This document shows, in pieces, positions 7,098-14,583 of a stretch of DNA of 14,633 bases; within the stretch, counting starts at the first letter, position 1, and each line of letters starts with the position of its first letter. Both the position numbers and the translations under genes were made by a program. Source of the DNA: JACTMZ01 sp044359955 (GTDB lineage Bacteria > Verrucomicrobiota > Verrucomicrobiia > Chthoniobacterales > JACTMZ01); contig JBIKLF010000034.1 of NCBI GenBank assembly GCA_044359955.1, positions 1 to 14,633 on the forward strand, written 5' to 3'. The notes under the pieces were generated by a model. That model was not told where the DNA came from. It was given only the letters and a program-made list of their open reading frames with translations, and made no database searches.

Positions 7098-7159
7098 TAG
7101 TGGCATCGGCTTCCAGCCGATGAAATCAGGGCATCATCGGCAGGATGCCGATGCTACTA
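7098..7159. repeat. 62-bp inverted repeat at the convergent purK / purD-purM junction
   Basis: Arms 7098-7123 and 7134-7159 (26 bp each) pair with three mismatches around a 10-nt loop. Each arm also contains its own smaller palindrome: CATCGGC-5 nt-GCCGATG on the left and the same heptamers with a different 5-nt loop on the right. The element can therefore fold as one long hairpin or as two short ones. Its right end, CTACTA, supplies the TAG stop codon of the purD-purM gene on the minus strand, and its left end begins 2 bp after the purK stop. It resembles a REP/BIME-like dispersed element and may also act as a bidirectional terminator. No second copy is seen in this window. Confidence 0.8.
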
Positions 7160-9421
7160 TAACGTTTCCACGAAACGCACCGTGCGTGGGCCAGCCACCA
7201 CACGGCCGAGGGCGTAAACCGGTTCGGCGATCACGCCGCGCAACTCTTCCGCGGCTGCCGGATCGCAAACCAAGACCATACCAATCCCCATGTTGAACGT
7301 GCGGAAGAGTTCTTCGTCGGGTAGTCCGCTCGCTTCTTGGATCAGGGCAAAGAGCGGCGGGATCGGCCAGGCGCGCCGGTCGATCTCCGCGGCGCAATCC
7401 GGCGGCAGGACGCGCGGGAGATTTTCAAAGATGCCGCCGCCGGTGAGGTGGGCCAGGGCTTTGATCAGTCCGCGATCCAACGCGCCGCGCAGCACGTCGA
7501 GGTAGGAGCGATGCGGGGCGAGCAGGGCCTCGCCCAGCGTCGTGTCGAGACCGGCCGGAGACGCCTCGAGCGGCAGGCCGCGGAAGATTTTGCGGACCAG
7601 TGAATAGCCGTTGGTGTGCAGTCCGGACGAAGCCACGCCCAGCAGCACATCGCCGGGCGCGACGTCGGTCCGCGGCAGAAGGTTTTTTTTCTCGGTCACC
7701 CCGACCATCGTGCCGGCCACGTCGAATTCGCCCGGACAATACACTCCGGGCATTTCGGCCGTCTCTCCGCCGAGCAGGACGCAGCGGGCGGCGGCGCAAG
7801 CTTCAGCCATGCCGCCGACGATCTCGGCGACGCGCGAAGCCGCCATGGACGACGAGGCGATGTAATCGAGGAAGAAAAGCGGAAAAGCCCCCTGCACGAG
7901 GAGGTCGTTGATGCAGTGGTTGACGATGTCATGGCCGATGGTGTCATAGCGTCCGGTGGCGGTGGCCAGCATGACCTTGGTGCCCACCCCATCGGTCGTG
8001 GCCAATAACACGGGGTGATCGAATTTTTTGAGGGACGAAGCGTCGAGCGCACCGCCGAACGACCCGATCCCGCCGAGGACGCTGGCCGAATGCGTGGCTT
8101 CGACTTTCTTTTTGAGCAAGGCCACCGCGCGATTGCCCTCGTCGATATCGACACCGCTCGCGGCGTAACCTCCGGCCGTGCGGGCCAGTTCGCGCCAACC
8201 GATATCGCGGCGCACCTGGCAGCCGCGGAAGGAAATTTCCCCGGTCGCCCCATAGGCGCGGGCGCGGGCTTCCTCGAGGTTGCGCCCGGTGGCGGTCACG
8301 CTGAGCACGCGGCCTCCGGAGGTCACGATGGTGCCGCGCGTCCCGGTTGTTCCGGCATGGAAAAGGCGCACGCCTTCATGCGCGGCCGCGCGATCGAGCC
8401 CTTCGATGACATCACCGCTCTCGGGATTTTCGGGGTAGCCGCGCGAGGCCAGCACCACGGTGCACGCGGTCTCGTCGCGCCAGCGGACCGGGGTTTGGTC
8501 CAACCGTCCTTCGACGCAGGCCAAGGCCACCTCGCGCAGCGGCGTCTCGAGCAAGGGCAACAAAGTCTGCGCCTCGGGGTCGCCGAAACGGCAGTTGTAT
8601 TCGATCAGCTTGGGTCCGCCGGCCGTCATCATCAATCCGGCGTAGAGCACACCGATGTAGGGTGTTCCCTCGGCCGCGAGGGCGGCGATGGTCGGACGGA
8701 TGATGGTCGCGAGGACTTGTTCGACCATGGGGGGCGGACAAATTGCCGTCGGCGCATACGCGCCCATGCCGCCGGTGTTCGGTCCGCGGTCACCTTCGTG
8801 AATCCGTTTGTGATCCTGCGCCGGAGGCATGGCGGCGACACTTTTTCCGTCGCTGAAAACCAGCAGCGAAACTTCCGGTCCGGTCAGGCGCTCCTCGAGC
8901 AGGATCGGCCCGGTGAGGGCGAGGCGCGTGATGGCCCCGTCGCGCTCGGCGACGGTTTCGGGAACGACCACCCCTTTGCCGGAGGCGAGGCCGTCGGCCT
9001 TGACCACCACGGCAAAATCCTGCGCGTCGGCCCAGGCCTTGGCTTCCGCCGCAGCGTGCGGTCCGGAGAAGGTCGCGTATTGCGGCGAGGGGATGCCGTG
9101 GTGTGCGGCGAATTTCCGACTATAACTCTTGCTTGTCTCCAGCCTGGCGGCTTCGCGGGACGGACCGAAGACGGGGAACCCGGCCGCCCGGAGGGCATCG
9201 GCCACGCCCGCCGCCAGCGCGCTCTCGGGTCCGATGAGCACGAGGTCGATGTGTTCCGCTTGGCAGAGGGCCGTGACTTGCTCCGGGTCGCAGGGGTCGA
9301 CGTCGCGGCGCTGGGGCGTGCCGCCGTTGCCCGGTGCAACGAGCACGGTGTCGCCGGTCCGCTCCAAAGCGCAAGCCATGGCGTGTTCGCGTCCGCCCGA
9401 ACCGAGCACGAGGATCCTCAT
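7157..9421 (-). CDS. purD-purM: Bifunctional PurD-PurM fusion: GAR synthetase / AIR synthetase
   Basis: One uninterrupted 754-residue frame encodes two purine enzymes. Residues 1 to about 412 are phosphoribosylamine-glycine ligase (PurD, step 2): MRILVLGSGGREHA (1-14), GPESALAAG (64-72), ETSKSYSRKFA (95-105), VVVKADGLASGKGV (138-151), PAQDHKRIHEGDRGPNTGGMG (within 200-220), and EYNCRFGDPEAQ (274-285). Residues from about 419 are phosphoribosylformylglycinamidine cyclo-ligase (PurM, step 5): YAASGVDIDEGN (419-430), TTDGVGTK (475-482), VNHCINDLLVQGA (500-512), FFLDY (516-520), GGETAEMPG (551-559), SSGLHTNGYSLVRK (598-611), and AHLTGGGIFENLPRVLP (657-673). The linker is only about six residues (ARTAGG). 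Both halves are near full length with active-site motifs intact. The ATG at 9421 overlaps the purF stop as ATGA. The two activities are not consecutive: PurN/PurT and PurL act between them. The TAG stop lies inside the adjacent inverted repeat. Confidence 0.96.
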   Translation of the reverse strand: MRILVLGSGGREHAMACALERTGDTVLVAPGNGGTPQRRDVDPCDPEQVTALCQAEHIDLVLIGPESALAAGVADALRAAGFPVFGPSREAARLETSKSYSRKFAAHHGIPSPQYATFSGPHAAAEAKAWADAQDFAVVVKADGLASGKGVVVPETVAERDGAITRLALTGPILLEERLTGPEVSLLVFSDGKSVAAMPPAQDHKRIHEGDRGPNTGGMGAYAPTAICPPPMVEQVLATIIRPTIAALAAEGTPYIGVLYAGLMMTAGGPKLIEYNCRFGDPEAQTLLPLLETPLREVALACVEGRLDQTPVRWRDETACTVVLASRGYPENPESGDVIEGLDRAAAHEGVRLFHAGTTGTRGTIVTSGGRVLSVTATGRNLEEARARAYGATGEISFRGCQVRRDIGWRELARTAGGYAASGVDIDEGNRAVALLKKKVEATHSASVLGGIGSFGGALDASSLKKFDHPVLLATTDGVGTKVMLATATGRYDTIGHDIVNHCINDLLVQGAFPLFFLDYIASSSMAASRVAEIVGGMAEACAAARCVLLGGETAEMPGVYCPGEFDVAGTMVGVTEKKNLLPRTDVAPGDVLLGVASSGLHTNGYSLVRKIFRGLPLEASPAGLDTTLGEALLAPHRSYLDVLRGALDRGLIKALAHLTGGGIFENLPRVLPPDCAAEIDRRAWPIPPLFALIQEASGLPDEELFRTFNMGIGMVLVCDPAAAEELRGVIAEPVYALGRVVAGPRTVRFVETL

Positions 9422-10863
9422 GCGAGGGCGAATTCGAAGGTTTCCTTGGGGCTGACGCCCGAGACATCGACGGGATACTTCCCGGTGAAACAGGCCGTGC
9501 AATAGCCATCCTTCTTGCCGATGGCGGACATCATGCCCTCGACGGAAAGGAAGGCGAGGGTGTCCGCGCCGACATGCTGGCGCAAACGCTCCGGGTCGAA
9601 GCGCGCGGCGATGAGTTCGTCATACGTCCCCATGTCGACCCCCATGTGACACGGGTGCAGGACGCGCGGGGAAGTGATGCGCAGGTGCACTTCCTTGGCG
9701 CCCGCGTCGCGCACCAGTTTGATCAACTGTGCCGAGGTCGTGCCGCGGACCAGCGAGTCGTCGATGATCACGACACGTTGGCCGGCGAGGTTGGCCGGCA
9801 GGACATTGAATTTCATGGCCACGCGCCGCTCGCGCAGCAATTGCGTCGGCTCGATGAAGGTGCGTCCGATGTAGCGGTTCTTGATGAAACCGTCGTTGAA
9901 GGGGATGCCCGACTGCCGGGCGTAGCCGATGGCCGCAGGGATCGAGGAATCGGGGACGGGCACGACGACATCGGCTTCGGCCGGCCACTCGATGGCGAGT
10001 TGTTCGCCCAGTTTCTGCCGCACTTCGTGCACGCTGCGGCCGTCCCACTCGCTGTCGGGCCGCGAAAAATAAACGAATTCGAACGCGCAGCGCGCCGGCC
10101 CCGTGGCCGCGGTCGTGGTGCGGTGGCGGGTGAGTTCCTTGCCGCGCACGACGACAATTTCCCCGTTTTCCACTTCGGTGATGTCGGTGCAGCCGAGGGT
10201 GTTCAGGGCGCAGGTTTCCGACGCCGCGGCCCAGCCGCCCTCGGGGGTGCGTCCGATGGAAAGCGGACGGAACCCCCACGGGTCGCGCGCCGCGATGAAG
10301 CAGTCGATGCCGAGCAGGACCAGCGAGTAAGCGCCCTTCCACGAGGGCATGGTGCGCTCGAGCCGCTCTTCCCACGTGCGGCCGCTCGCCGCGGCCAGCA
10401 TGAGGGCCATCACTTCCGTATCGCTCGCGGCGGTGAGGGCGAAGCCGCGTTGCAAAAGTTGCAGACGCAATTCGGCGGCATTGACGAGCGATCCGTTGTG
10501 CGCGAGGGCCAGCGGACCGTGCATGGTCTCGACAAGGAAGGGCTGGGCATTGCGTGCGGTCGAGGCGCCCATCGTCGAGTAACGGGTGTGCCCGATGGCT
10601 TGGTAGCCGGTGAGCGGAGCGAGGGTTTCCGGCGTGAAAATTTGCGAGAGCAAGCCGACATCCTTGTGGATCCGCGCCCGCTGTCCGTCGGACACCGCCA
10701 TACCGGCCGCTTCCTGTCCGCGGTGCTGCAAGGCAAAGAGCCCGAAGAAAGCGAGTTGGGCGGTTTCTTCGCCGCTGGGCGAAGAGACAGCTATCACGCC
10801 GCACTCTTCGCGCGGTTTGTCGCCGCGGTCCGTAACGGCATCCATCGGGTGGTTCAGTGTCAT
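9418..10863 (-). CDS. purF: Amidophosphoribosyltransferase (PurF), Bacillus-type with propeptide and Fe-S ligands
   Basis: Catalyses the committed step of purine synthesis: glutamine plus PRPP gives 5-phosphoribosylamine. The protein has 481 residues: an N-terminal Ntn-type glutaminase domain and a C-terminal phosphoribosyltransferase domain. The nucleophile is Cys21 in EECGVIAV, preceded by a 20-residue propeptide that would be removed, as in the Bacillus subtilis enzyme. Other motifs are FALQHRGQEAAG (43-54), GHTRYST (91-97), AHNGSLVN (121-128), and the PRPP loop VVIIDDSLVRGTTS (364-377). Cys259, Cys405, Cys455 and Cys458 (CAFEFVYF, HPCHMG, GYCTACF) match the four ligands of the oxygen-sensitive [4Fe-4S] cluster in the Bacillus class. 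The ATG at 10863 is the first possible start after an in-frame stop and overlaps the stop of the preceding small ORF. The TGA overlaps the next gene's ATG. Confidence 0.96.
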   Translation of the reverse strand: MTLNHPMDAVTDRGDKPREECGVIAVSSPSGEETAQLAFFGLFALQHRGQEAAGMAVSDGQRARIHKDVGLLSQIFTPETLAPLTGYQAIGHTRYSTMGASTARNAQPFLVETMHGPLALAHNGSLVNAAELRLQLLQRGFALTAASDTEVMALMLAAASGRTWEERLERTMPSWKGAYSLVLLGIDCFIAARDPWGFRPLSIGRTPEGGWAAASETCALNTLGCTDITEVENGEIVVVRGKELTRHRTTTAATGPARCAFEFVYFSRPDSEWDGRSVHEVRQKLGEQLAIEWPAEADVVVPVPDSSIPAAIGYARQSGIPFNDGFIKNRYIGRTFIEPTQLLRERRVAMKFNVLPANLAGQRVVIIDDSLVRGTTSAQLIKLVRDAGAKEVHLRITSPRVLHPCHMGVDMGTYDELIAARFDPERLRQHVGADTLAFLSVEGMMSAIGKKDGYCTACFTGKYPVDVSGVSPKETFEFALA

Positions 10864-11006
10864 AGTCGTGCGGCGGGTCTCGGGGCGGGGACGGAGGTGC
10901 GGCCGGTCGGCATGTCGTTAGTCTGCACGCCGCAAGCCGCAGTTTCCACCCAGACCTTGGATGACCGGTCGAATTTCCTCAAGGTATCGTCGAGGATCGT
11001 GTTCAT
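10860..11006 (-). CDS. 48-aa small ORF tiled between purQ and purF, function unknown
   Basis: Not recognised as any known family. The ATG at 11006 overlaps the purQ stop (ATGA), and the TGA at 10862-10860 overlaps the purF ATG (again ATGA), so the frame fits the purQ-purF gap exactly. The product begins MNTILDDTLRKF, has one Trp (19) and one Cys (25), and is slightly basic. The N-terminal half looks able to form a short charged helix; the last 16 residues are Pro/Ala/Arg-rich and probably disordered. No signal peptide or membrane segment is seen. It is not PurS: too short and without the PurS pattern, and PurS-like sequence is already fused to PurL here. By hand count 37 of 48 codons end in G or C, in keeping with real genes of this window. 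It may be a small functional protein, or a coupling ORF whose translation carries ribosomes from purQ to purF. The double overlap is the main evidence. Confidence 0.6.
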   Translation of the reverse strand: MNTILDDTLRKFDRSSKVWVETAACGVQTNDMPTGRTSVPAPRPAARL

Positions 11007-11749
11007 GATTCCCGGGCGTGGGCCACGCCGCACGCGAAGAGGGGGAGGGCGGAATGTTCTCCGGCCCGGGCGACCACGGCGCGGCCCTGACGCGCGGTGA
11101 CGTGGTTTTCCGGATGCGGCATCATGCCGAGAATGAGGCCGGTCGGGTCGCAGACTCCGGCAATGGCGTCGACCGAACCATTAGGATTTTCCGGATAACC
11201 CGCAGCCGGCCTGCCATCCTCTGCGACGTAGCGGAAAGCGATGCCGTCGGCGGCGCGCAAGGTTTCCAGTTGCGACGGCGGGCATTCGTAACGTCCTTCC
11301 CCGTGGGCTACGGGGCAATGGATGGGTTCCTCGAGTCCGCGCGTCCACACACAATGCCGCGAGGCGGGTTGCAGCGCGACCCAGCGGCATTCGAAGTGTC
11401 CGCGTTCATTGTGCCGCAAAGCGCCGGGGAGCAACCCGGCGCGCACCAGCATTTGGAAACCGTTGCACACGCCGAGCACCGGCACACCGCGGGCGACCAA
11501 CCGGGCCAGCAGGTCGCCGAGGAGTCGCTCGGTTTCGAGCGCGAAAATGCGGCCGGAACCGAGCGCGTCGCCGTAGGAAAACCCACCGGCGATGACCACA
11601 AGGCGGGCCTGGGCGAGGTCGTCGCGACGCTCCGGCAGGTCGAGAAGGTCGATGCAGACCGGCGCGGCGCCCGCTTGCTCCAGCGCGAAGGCGGCATCCG
11701 CTTGCCGGTTGGTGCCGGGGGCGGTCAAGACAACGGCGGGAGGTTTCAT
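11003..11749 (-). CDS. purQ: Phosphoribosylformylglycinamidine synthase, glutaminase subunit PurQ
   Basis: Class I glutamine amidotransferase that releases ammonia from glutamine for PurL in step 4 (FGAR to FGAM). The protein has 248 residues, normal for a free-standing PurQ. The N-terminus VVLTAPGTNRQAD (6-18) is the PurQ form of the family's opening strand. Further motifs are GGFSYGDALGSG (55-66), the nucleophile elbow GVCNGFQML (93-101) with Cys95, HGEGRY (149-154), GYPENPNGSVDAIAG (184-198), and the catalytic His/Glu in MPHPENH (210-216). The ATG at 11749 overlaps the purL stop as ATGA; an in-frame extension to 11794 would run into purL and is not needed. Its own TGA overlaps the start of the 48-aa ORF. 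Forms a complex with the PurSL product upstream. Confidence 0.96.
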   Translation of the reverse strand: MKPPAVVLTAPGTNRQADAAFALEQAGAAPVCIDLLDLPERRDDLAQARLVVIAGGFSYGDALGSGRIFALETERLLGDLLARLVARGVPVLGVCNGFQMLVRAGLLPGALRHNERGHFECRWVALQPASRHCVWTRGLEEPIHCPVAHGEGRYECPPSQLETLRAADGIAFRYVAEDGRPAAGYPENPNGSVDAIAGVCDPTGLILGMMPHPENHVTARQGRAVVARAGEHSALPLFACGVAHARES

Positions 11750-14565
11750 GCCGCGGCGCCCCTCCAAGCTTCGGCCAATTCGCGTCCGCTCCACGCAGAT
11801 TTCCCGGCGGCGGTCGTGACATGCAAATGCAGGGCGGGCACCACGCTCCCGATGACGCGCGCTTCGCCCTCCAGCGCGGCGACGATTTCTTCCGCATCCT
11901 GCGCGCGGACCTCGAGTAAAATGCGGCCGAGCGATTCGGAAAAAAGTGCGGGGACCGGCTCGTCTTGGCCGAGATCGACTTCGAGACCGAGTTGTCCGGC
12001 CAGCACCATCTCGGCCAGCGCAACCGCCAACCCGCCCTCGCTCGCGTCATGGGCCGATGCAACCAACCCGCGCCGCATGAGATCATGGATCCGGCGGTAG
12101 CGTGCCGGTGCGGTCGGATCGGGCGCGGGCACCGTGCCGTTTTCTGCGCCGGTCACCAGATTGAAATGACTGCCGCCGAATTCGCACGCGGTGTGGCCGG
12201 TGAGGACAAGCACGTGGCCCGCGGCTTGCAGGGCGGTGCCGAGGACGCGGTCCGCGTCCGGCACGTGGGCCAGGGCGGTGATGACCAGCGTGGGTGGAAT
12301 GGAGCGGCGTTGGCCGTCCGAGGTCACGTATTCGTTGTTGAGCGAATCTTTGCCGGAAACAAAAGGCGCCCCGTAAGCGCGGGCCGCCGCGCAGCAGCCT
12401 TCCACCGCAGCAACCAGATCGCCGAGCGTTTCCGGACGGCGCGGATCGCCCCACGAAAAATTGTCGAGCAGGGCGACCTGCGCGGGATCGGCCCCGGTGG
12501 CGGTCACGTTGCGGATGGCTTCGTCGACCACCGCGTGGGCCATGCGTTCGGGGTCGTGCATGCCGTAGCGTGCATTGACGCCGAGGCCGAGGGCGAAGCC
12601 GGTGGTGCTCTGCGGCCGTGCGATGACGGTGCCGTCCGAAGGTCCGGCTTGGCCCGGACCCGCCATGGGCCGCACCACGGTCGCGCCGAGCACTTCGTGG
12701 TCGTAGCGACGGATGATGGCTTCCTTCGACGCGATATTCGGATGCGCCAGCAGGGCGAGCAGGGTGGTTTTGATATCCGCGGTGCGCACCTGCTTGTCGG
12801 GAGCGCGATCGGGCGAGGGGAGCTTCGCGGCCAAGGCCCGCGTCGGGCGTCCGCGGTGCAAAAATTCCATCGGCAAATCCACGACCGGCTTGGTCCCGTG
12901 CCGGACGAGCAGACGTTGGTCGCCGGTGAACTCGCCGATATCGCCCGCGCTCAAGCCGAGATGCCGGGCGCGCGCCAACACGTGCGCGACCTGCTCCGGT
13001 GGAACAGCCAGCACCATGCGTTCCTGCGCCTCCGAGAGCCAGACTTCCCACGGTTGCAGGCCGGCGTATTTGCGTTCGACCCTGGTCAGATCGACGCAAA
13101 CACCTGTGTGCTCCCCGAGTTCGCCCACCGCGGAGGAAAGTCCGCCCGCCCCGCAATCGGTCAGCGCCCGGACCAGCGGGTCGGGGCGGTCGAGCAATTC
13201 GAGGAGCAGGTCGGTGACCAGGCGCTCGATGATCGGGTCGCCGATCTGCACGGAGGCGCCGGCCACCTCGCCTGTCGTGGCGTCCATCGTCATGGAGGAG
13301 AACGTCGCCCCGCGGATGCCGTCGCGCCCGGTGGCCCCGCCGACCACCACGATGCGGTCGCCGGGCTGCGGTCCGGTCAGTTTGTCATAGCCGGCCAGAA
13401 CCTCACCCACGCAACCGCAGAAAACGAGCGGGTTGGCCGTGTAGCCGGGGTCGTAGAGGACCGCGCCGGCCACGGTGGGGATGCCCATTTTGTTGCCGTA
13501 GTCGGCCACGCCTTCGACCACGCCTTCCTCGATGATCGCCGGGTGGAGCACGCCGGCGGGAAGTTCATGGTGGTCGAGATCCCGCGGGCCGAAGCAGAGG
13601 ATGTCGGTCAGGGCGACGGGCCGCGCGGGGGCGGCGAGAACATCGCGGATGACACCGCCCACCCCGGTGTTGGCGCCGCCGAACGGCTCGATGGCGCTCG
13701 GGTGGTTGTGCGTCTCGGCCTTGATCGCGAGCCGCTGGCCGTCGGCAAAAGCCACGATGCCCGCATTGCCGTCGAAAGCGGAGACAACGAAGGGCGCGGC
13801 GATTTCTTTTGTCGTCTCGCGCAATTGGCGCAGCAGGGGGACGATCTCGCGGTCGCCGGCCGTGATGCGCGCGCCGAAAGTTTTGTGCGAGCAGTGGTCG
13901 CTCCAGGTCTGCGCGATGGTTTCCAATTCCGCATCGGTCGGATCGCGTCCGGCGGCGGCGAACCACTCCGCCACGACGGCCATTTCCGCGGGATCAAGGG
14001 CGAGCGAACGCTCCGCATTGACACGCCCCAGTTCCGCGGCGCCCAGACCGCGCAGTGGCACGAGGTCAACCGCGTCGGAATCCTCGTCCGTCCCGCGGGC
14101 AAAGCCGGGCAGGACGGCCCCGGCCGACCATGTTTCGATGACCGGATTGCACAGGAGGTTGTGCACAAGGAAGCGCAGGTCCTTTTCCGGCAGGTCCCGC
14201 GCTCCGGTGATGGCAAACCGCGCTCCGGTGGCCGCTTCGATCTGCAACCCGCTGCGGGCCGCACTTTCGGACAACTGCACGGCCACGCGATCGGTCACCC
14301 CGGCCCGCCGCGCCACTTCGATGGTCAGGCTGTCCGGATCGGCCACGGTCGAGCCGGCGTCGAGGCGCGCCGCTTCGCCCGGCACCTCATCAATCAGCCG
14401 CGCCACCAACCGCCGCAAACTCGCGGTGTCCGTATCGCCGCGCAGGAAAAAGATTTCCGCCGCCTTGATCGATACGCTCGGGAACCCCAGCTGGCGGGCC
14501 TGCCGGGTCAGGGCGCGGTCGCGGTGCGGACCGGCTGGTTTGACGATTTTGGCGACGTCACTCAT
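11746..14565 (-). CDS. purL: FGAM synthase: PurS-PurL fusion (synthetase subunit with N-terminal PurS-like domains)
   Basis: ATP-dependent synthetase part of FGAM synthase (step 4), using ammonia delivered by PurQ. At 939 residues it is longer than the small free-standing PurL (about 740) and shorter than the roughly 1,300-residue large form that includes the glutaminase. The catalytic part begins near residue 170 and shows WSDHCSHKTF (221-230), AETHNHPSAIEPFGGANTG (283-301), GNKMGIPTV (357-365), GGATGRDGIRGATFSS (409-424), and, further on, DCGAGGLSSA and SGKDSLNN. The first 150 residues look like two PurS-type repeats (about 14-70 and 92-148). The second is the clearer, with a DRVAVQL...GLQIEAATGARF...LCNPVIETW pattern like PurS. 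The repeat assignment is inferred by eye. This explains the lack of a purS gene. It is the first gene of the operon; a hairpin repeat lies 18 bp upstream of its ATG and no Shine-Dalgarno sequence is evident. Confidence 0.94.
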   Translation of the reverse strand: MSDVAKIVKPAGPHRDRALTRQARQLGFPSVSIKAAEIFFLRGDTDTASLRRLVARLIDEVPGEAARLDAGSTVADPDSLTIEVARRAGVTDRVAVQLSESAARSGLQIEAATGARFAITGARDLPEKDLRFLVHNLLCNPVIETWSAGAVLPGFARGTDEDSDAVDLVPLRGLGAAELGRVNAERSLALDPAEMAVVAEWFAAAGRDPTDAELETIAQTWSDHCSHKTFGARITAGDREIVPLLRQLRETTKEIAAPFVVSAFDGNAGIVAFADGQRLAIKAETHNHPSAIEPFGGANTGVGGVIRDVLAAPARPVALTDILCFGPRDLDHHELPAGVLHPAIIEEGVVEGVADYGNKMGIPTVAGAVLYDPGYTANPLVFCGCVGEVLAGYDKLTGPQPGDRIVVVGGATGRDGIRGATFSSMTMDATTGEVAGASVQIGDPIIERLVTDLLLELLDRPDPLVRALTDCGAGGLSSAVGELGEHTGVCVDLTRVERKYAGLQPWEVWLSEAQERMVLAVPPEQVAHVLARARHLGLSAGDIGEFTGDQRLLVRHGTKPVVDLPMEFLHRGRPTRALAAKLPSPDRAPDKQVRTADIKTTLLALLAHPNIASKEAIIRRYDHEVLGATVVRPMAGPGQAGPSDGTVIARPQSTTGFALGLGVNARYGMHDPERMAHAVVDEAIRNVTATGADPAQVALLDNFSWGDPRRPETLGDLVAAVEGCCAAARAYGAPFVSGKDSLNNEYVTSDGQRRSIPPTLVITALAHVPDADRVLGTALQAAGHVLVLTGHTACEFGGSHFNLVTGAENGTVPAPDPTAPARYRRIHDLMRRGLVASAHDASEGGLAVALAEMVLAGQLGLEVDLGQDEPVPALFSESLGRILLEVRAQDAEEIVAALEGEARVIGSVVPALHLHVTTAAGKSAWSGRELAEAWRGAAA

Positions 14566-14583
14566 GGGTGGCGGAAGTTTGCC

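Noticed and set aside
9422..9502. 27-codon upstream extension of the purD-purM frame
   Set aside because: PurD begins canonically with MRILVLGSGGREHA at 9421, and that ATG forms the ATGA overlap with purF.
10860..11006. The small ORF as a purS gene
   Set aside because: At 48 aa it is well below the roughly 80 aa of PurS and lacks its pattern; PurS-like sequence is already present at the N-terminus of PurL.
9334..11100. 588-codon plus-strand frame antisense to purF and purD
   Set aside because: It spans the junctions of three established minus-strand genes and has shadow-type composition; no motifs seen. The same applies to 8015-9505.
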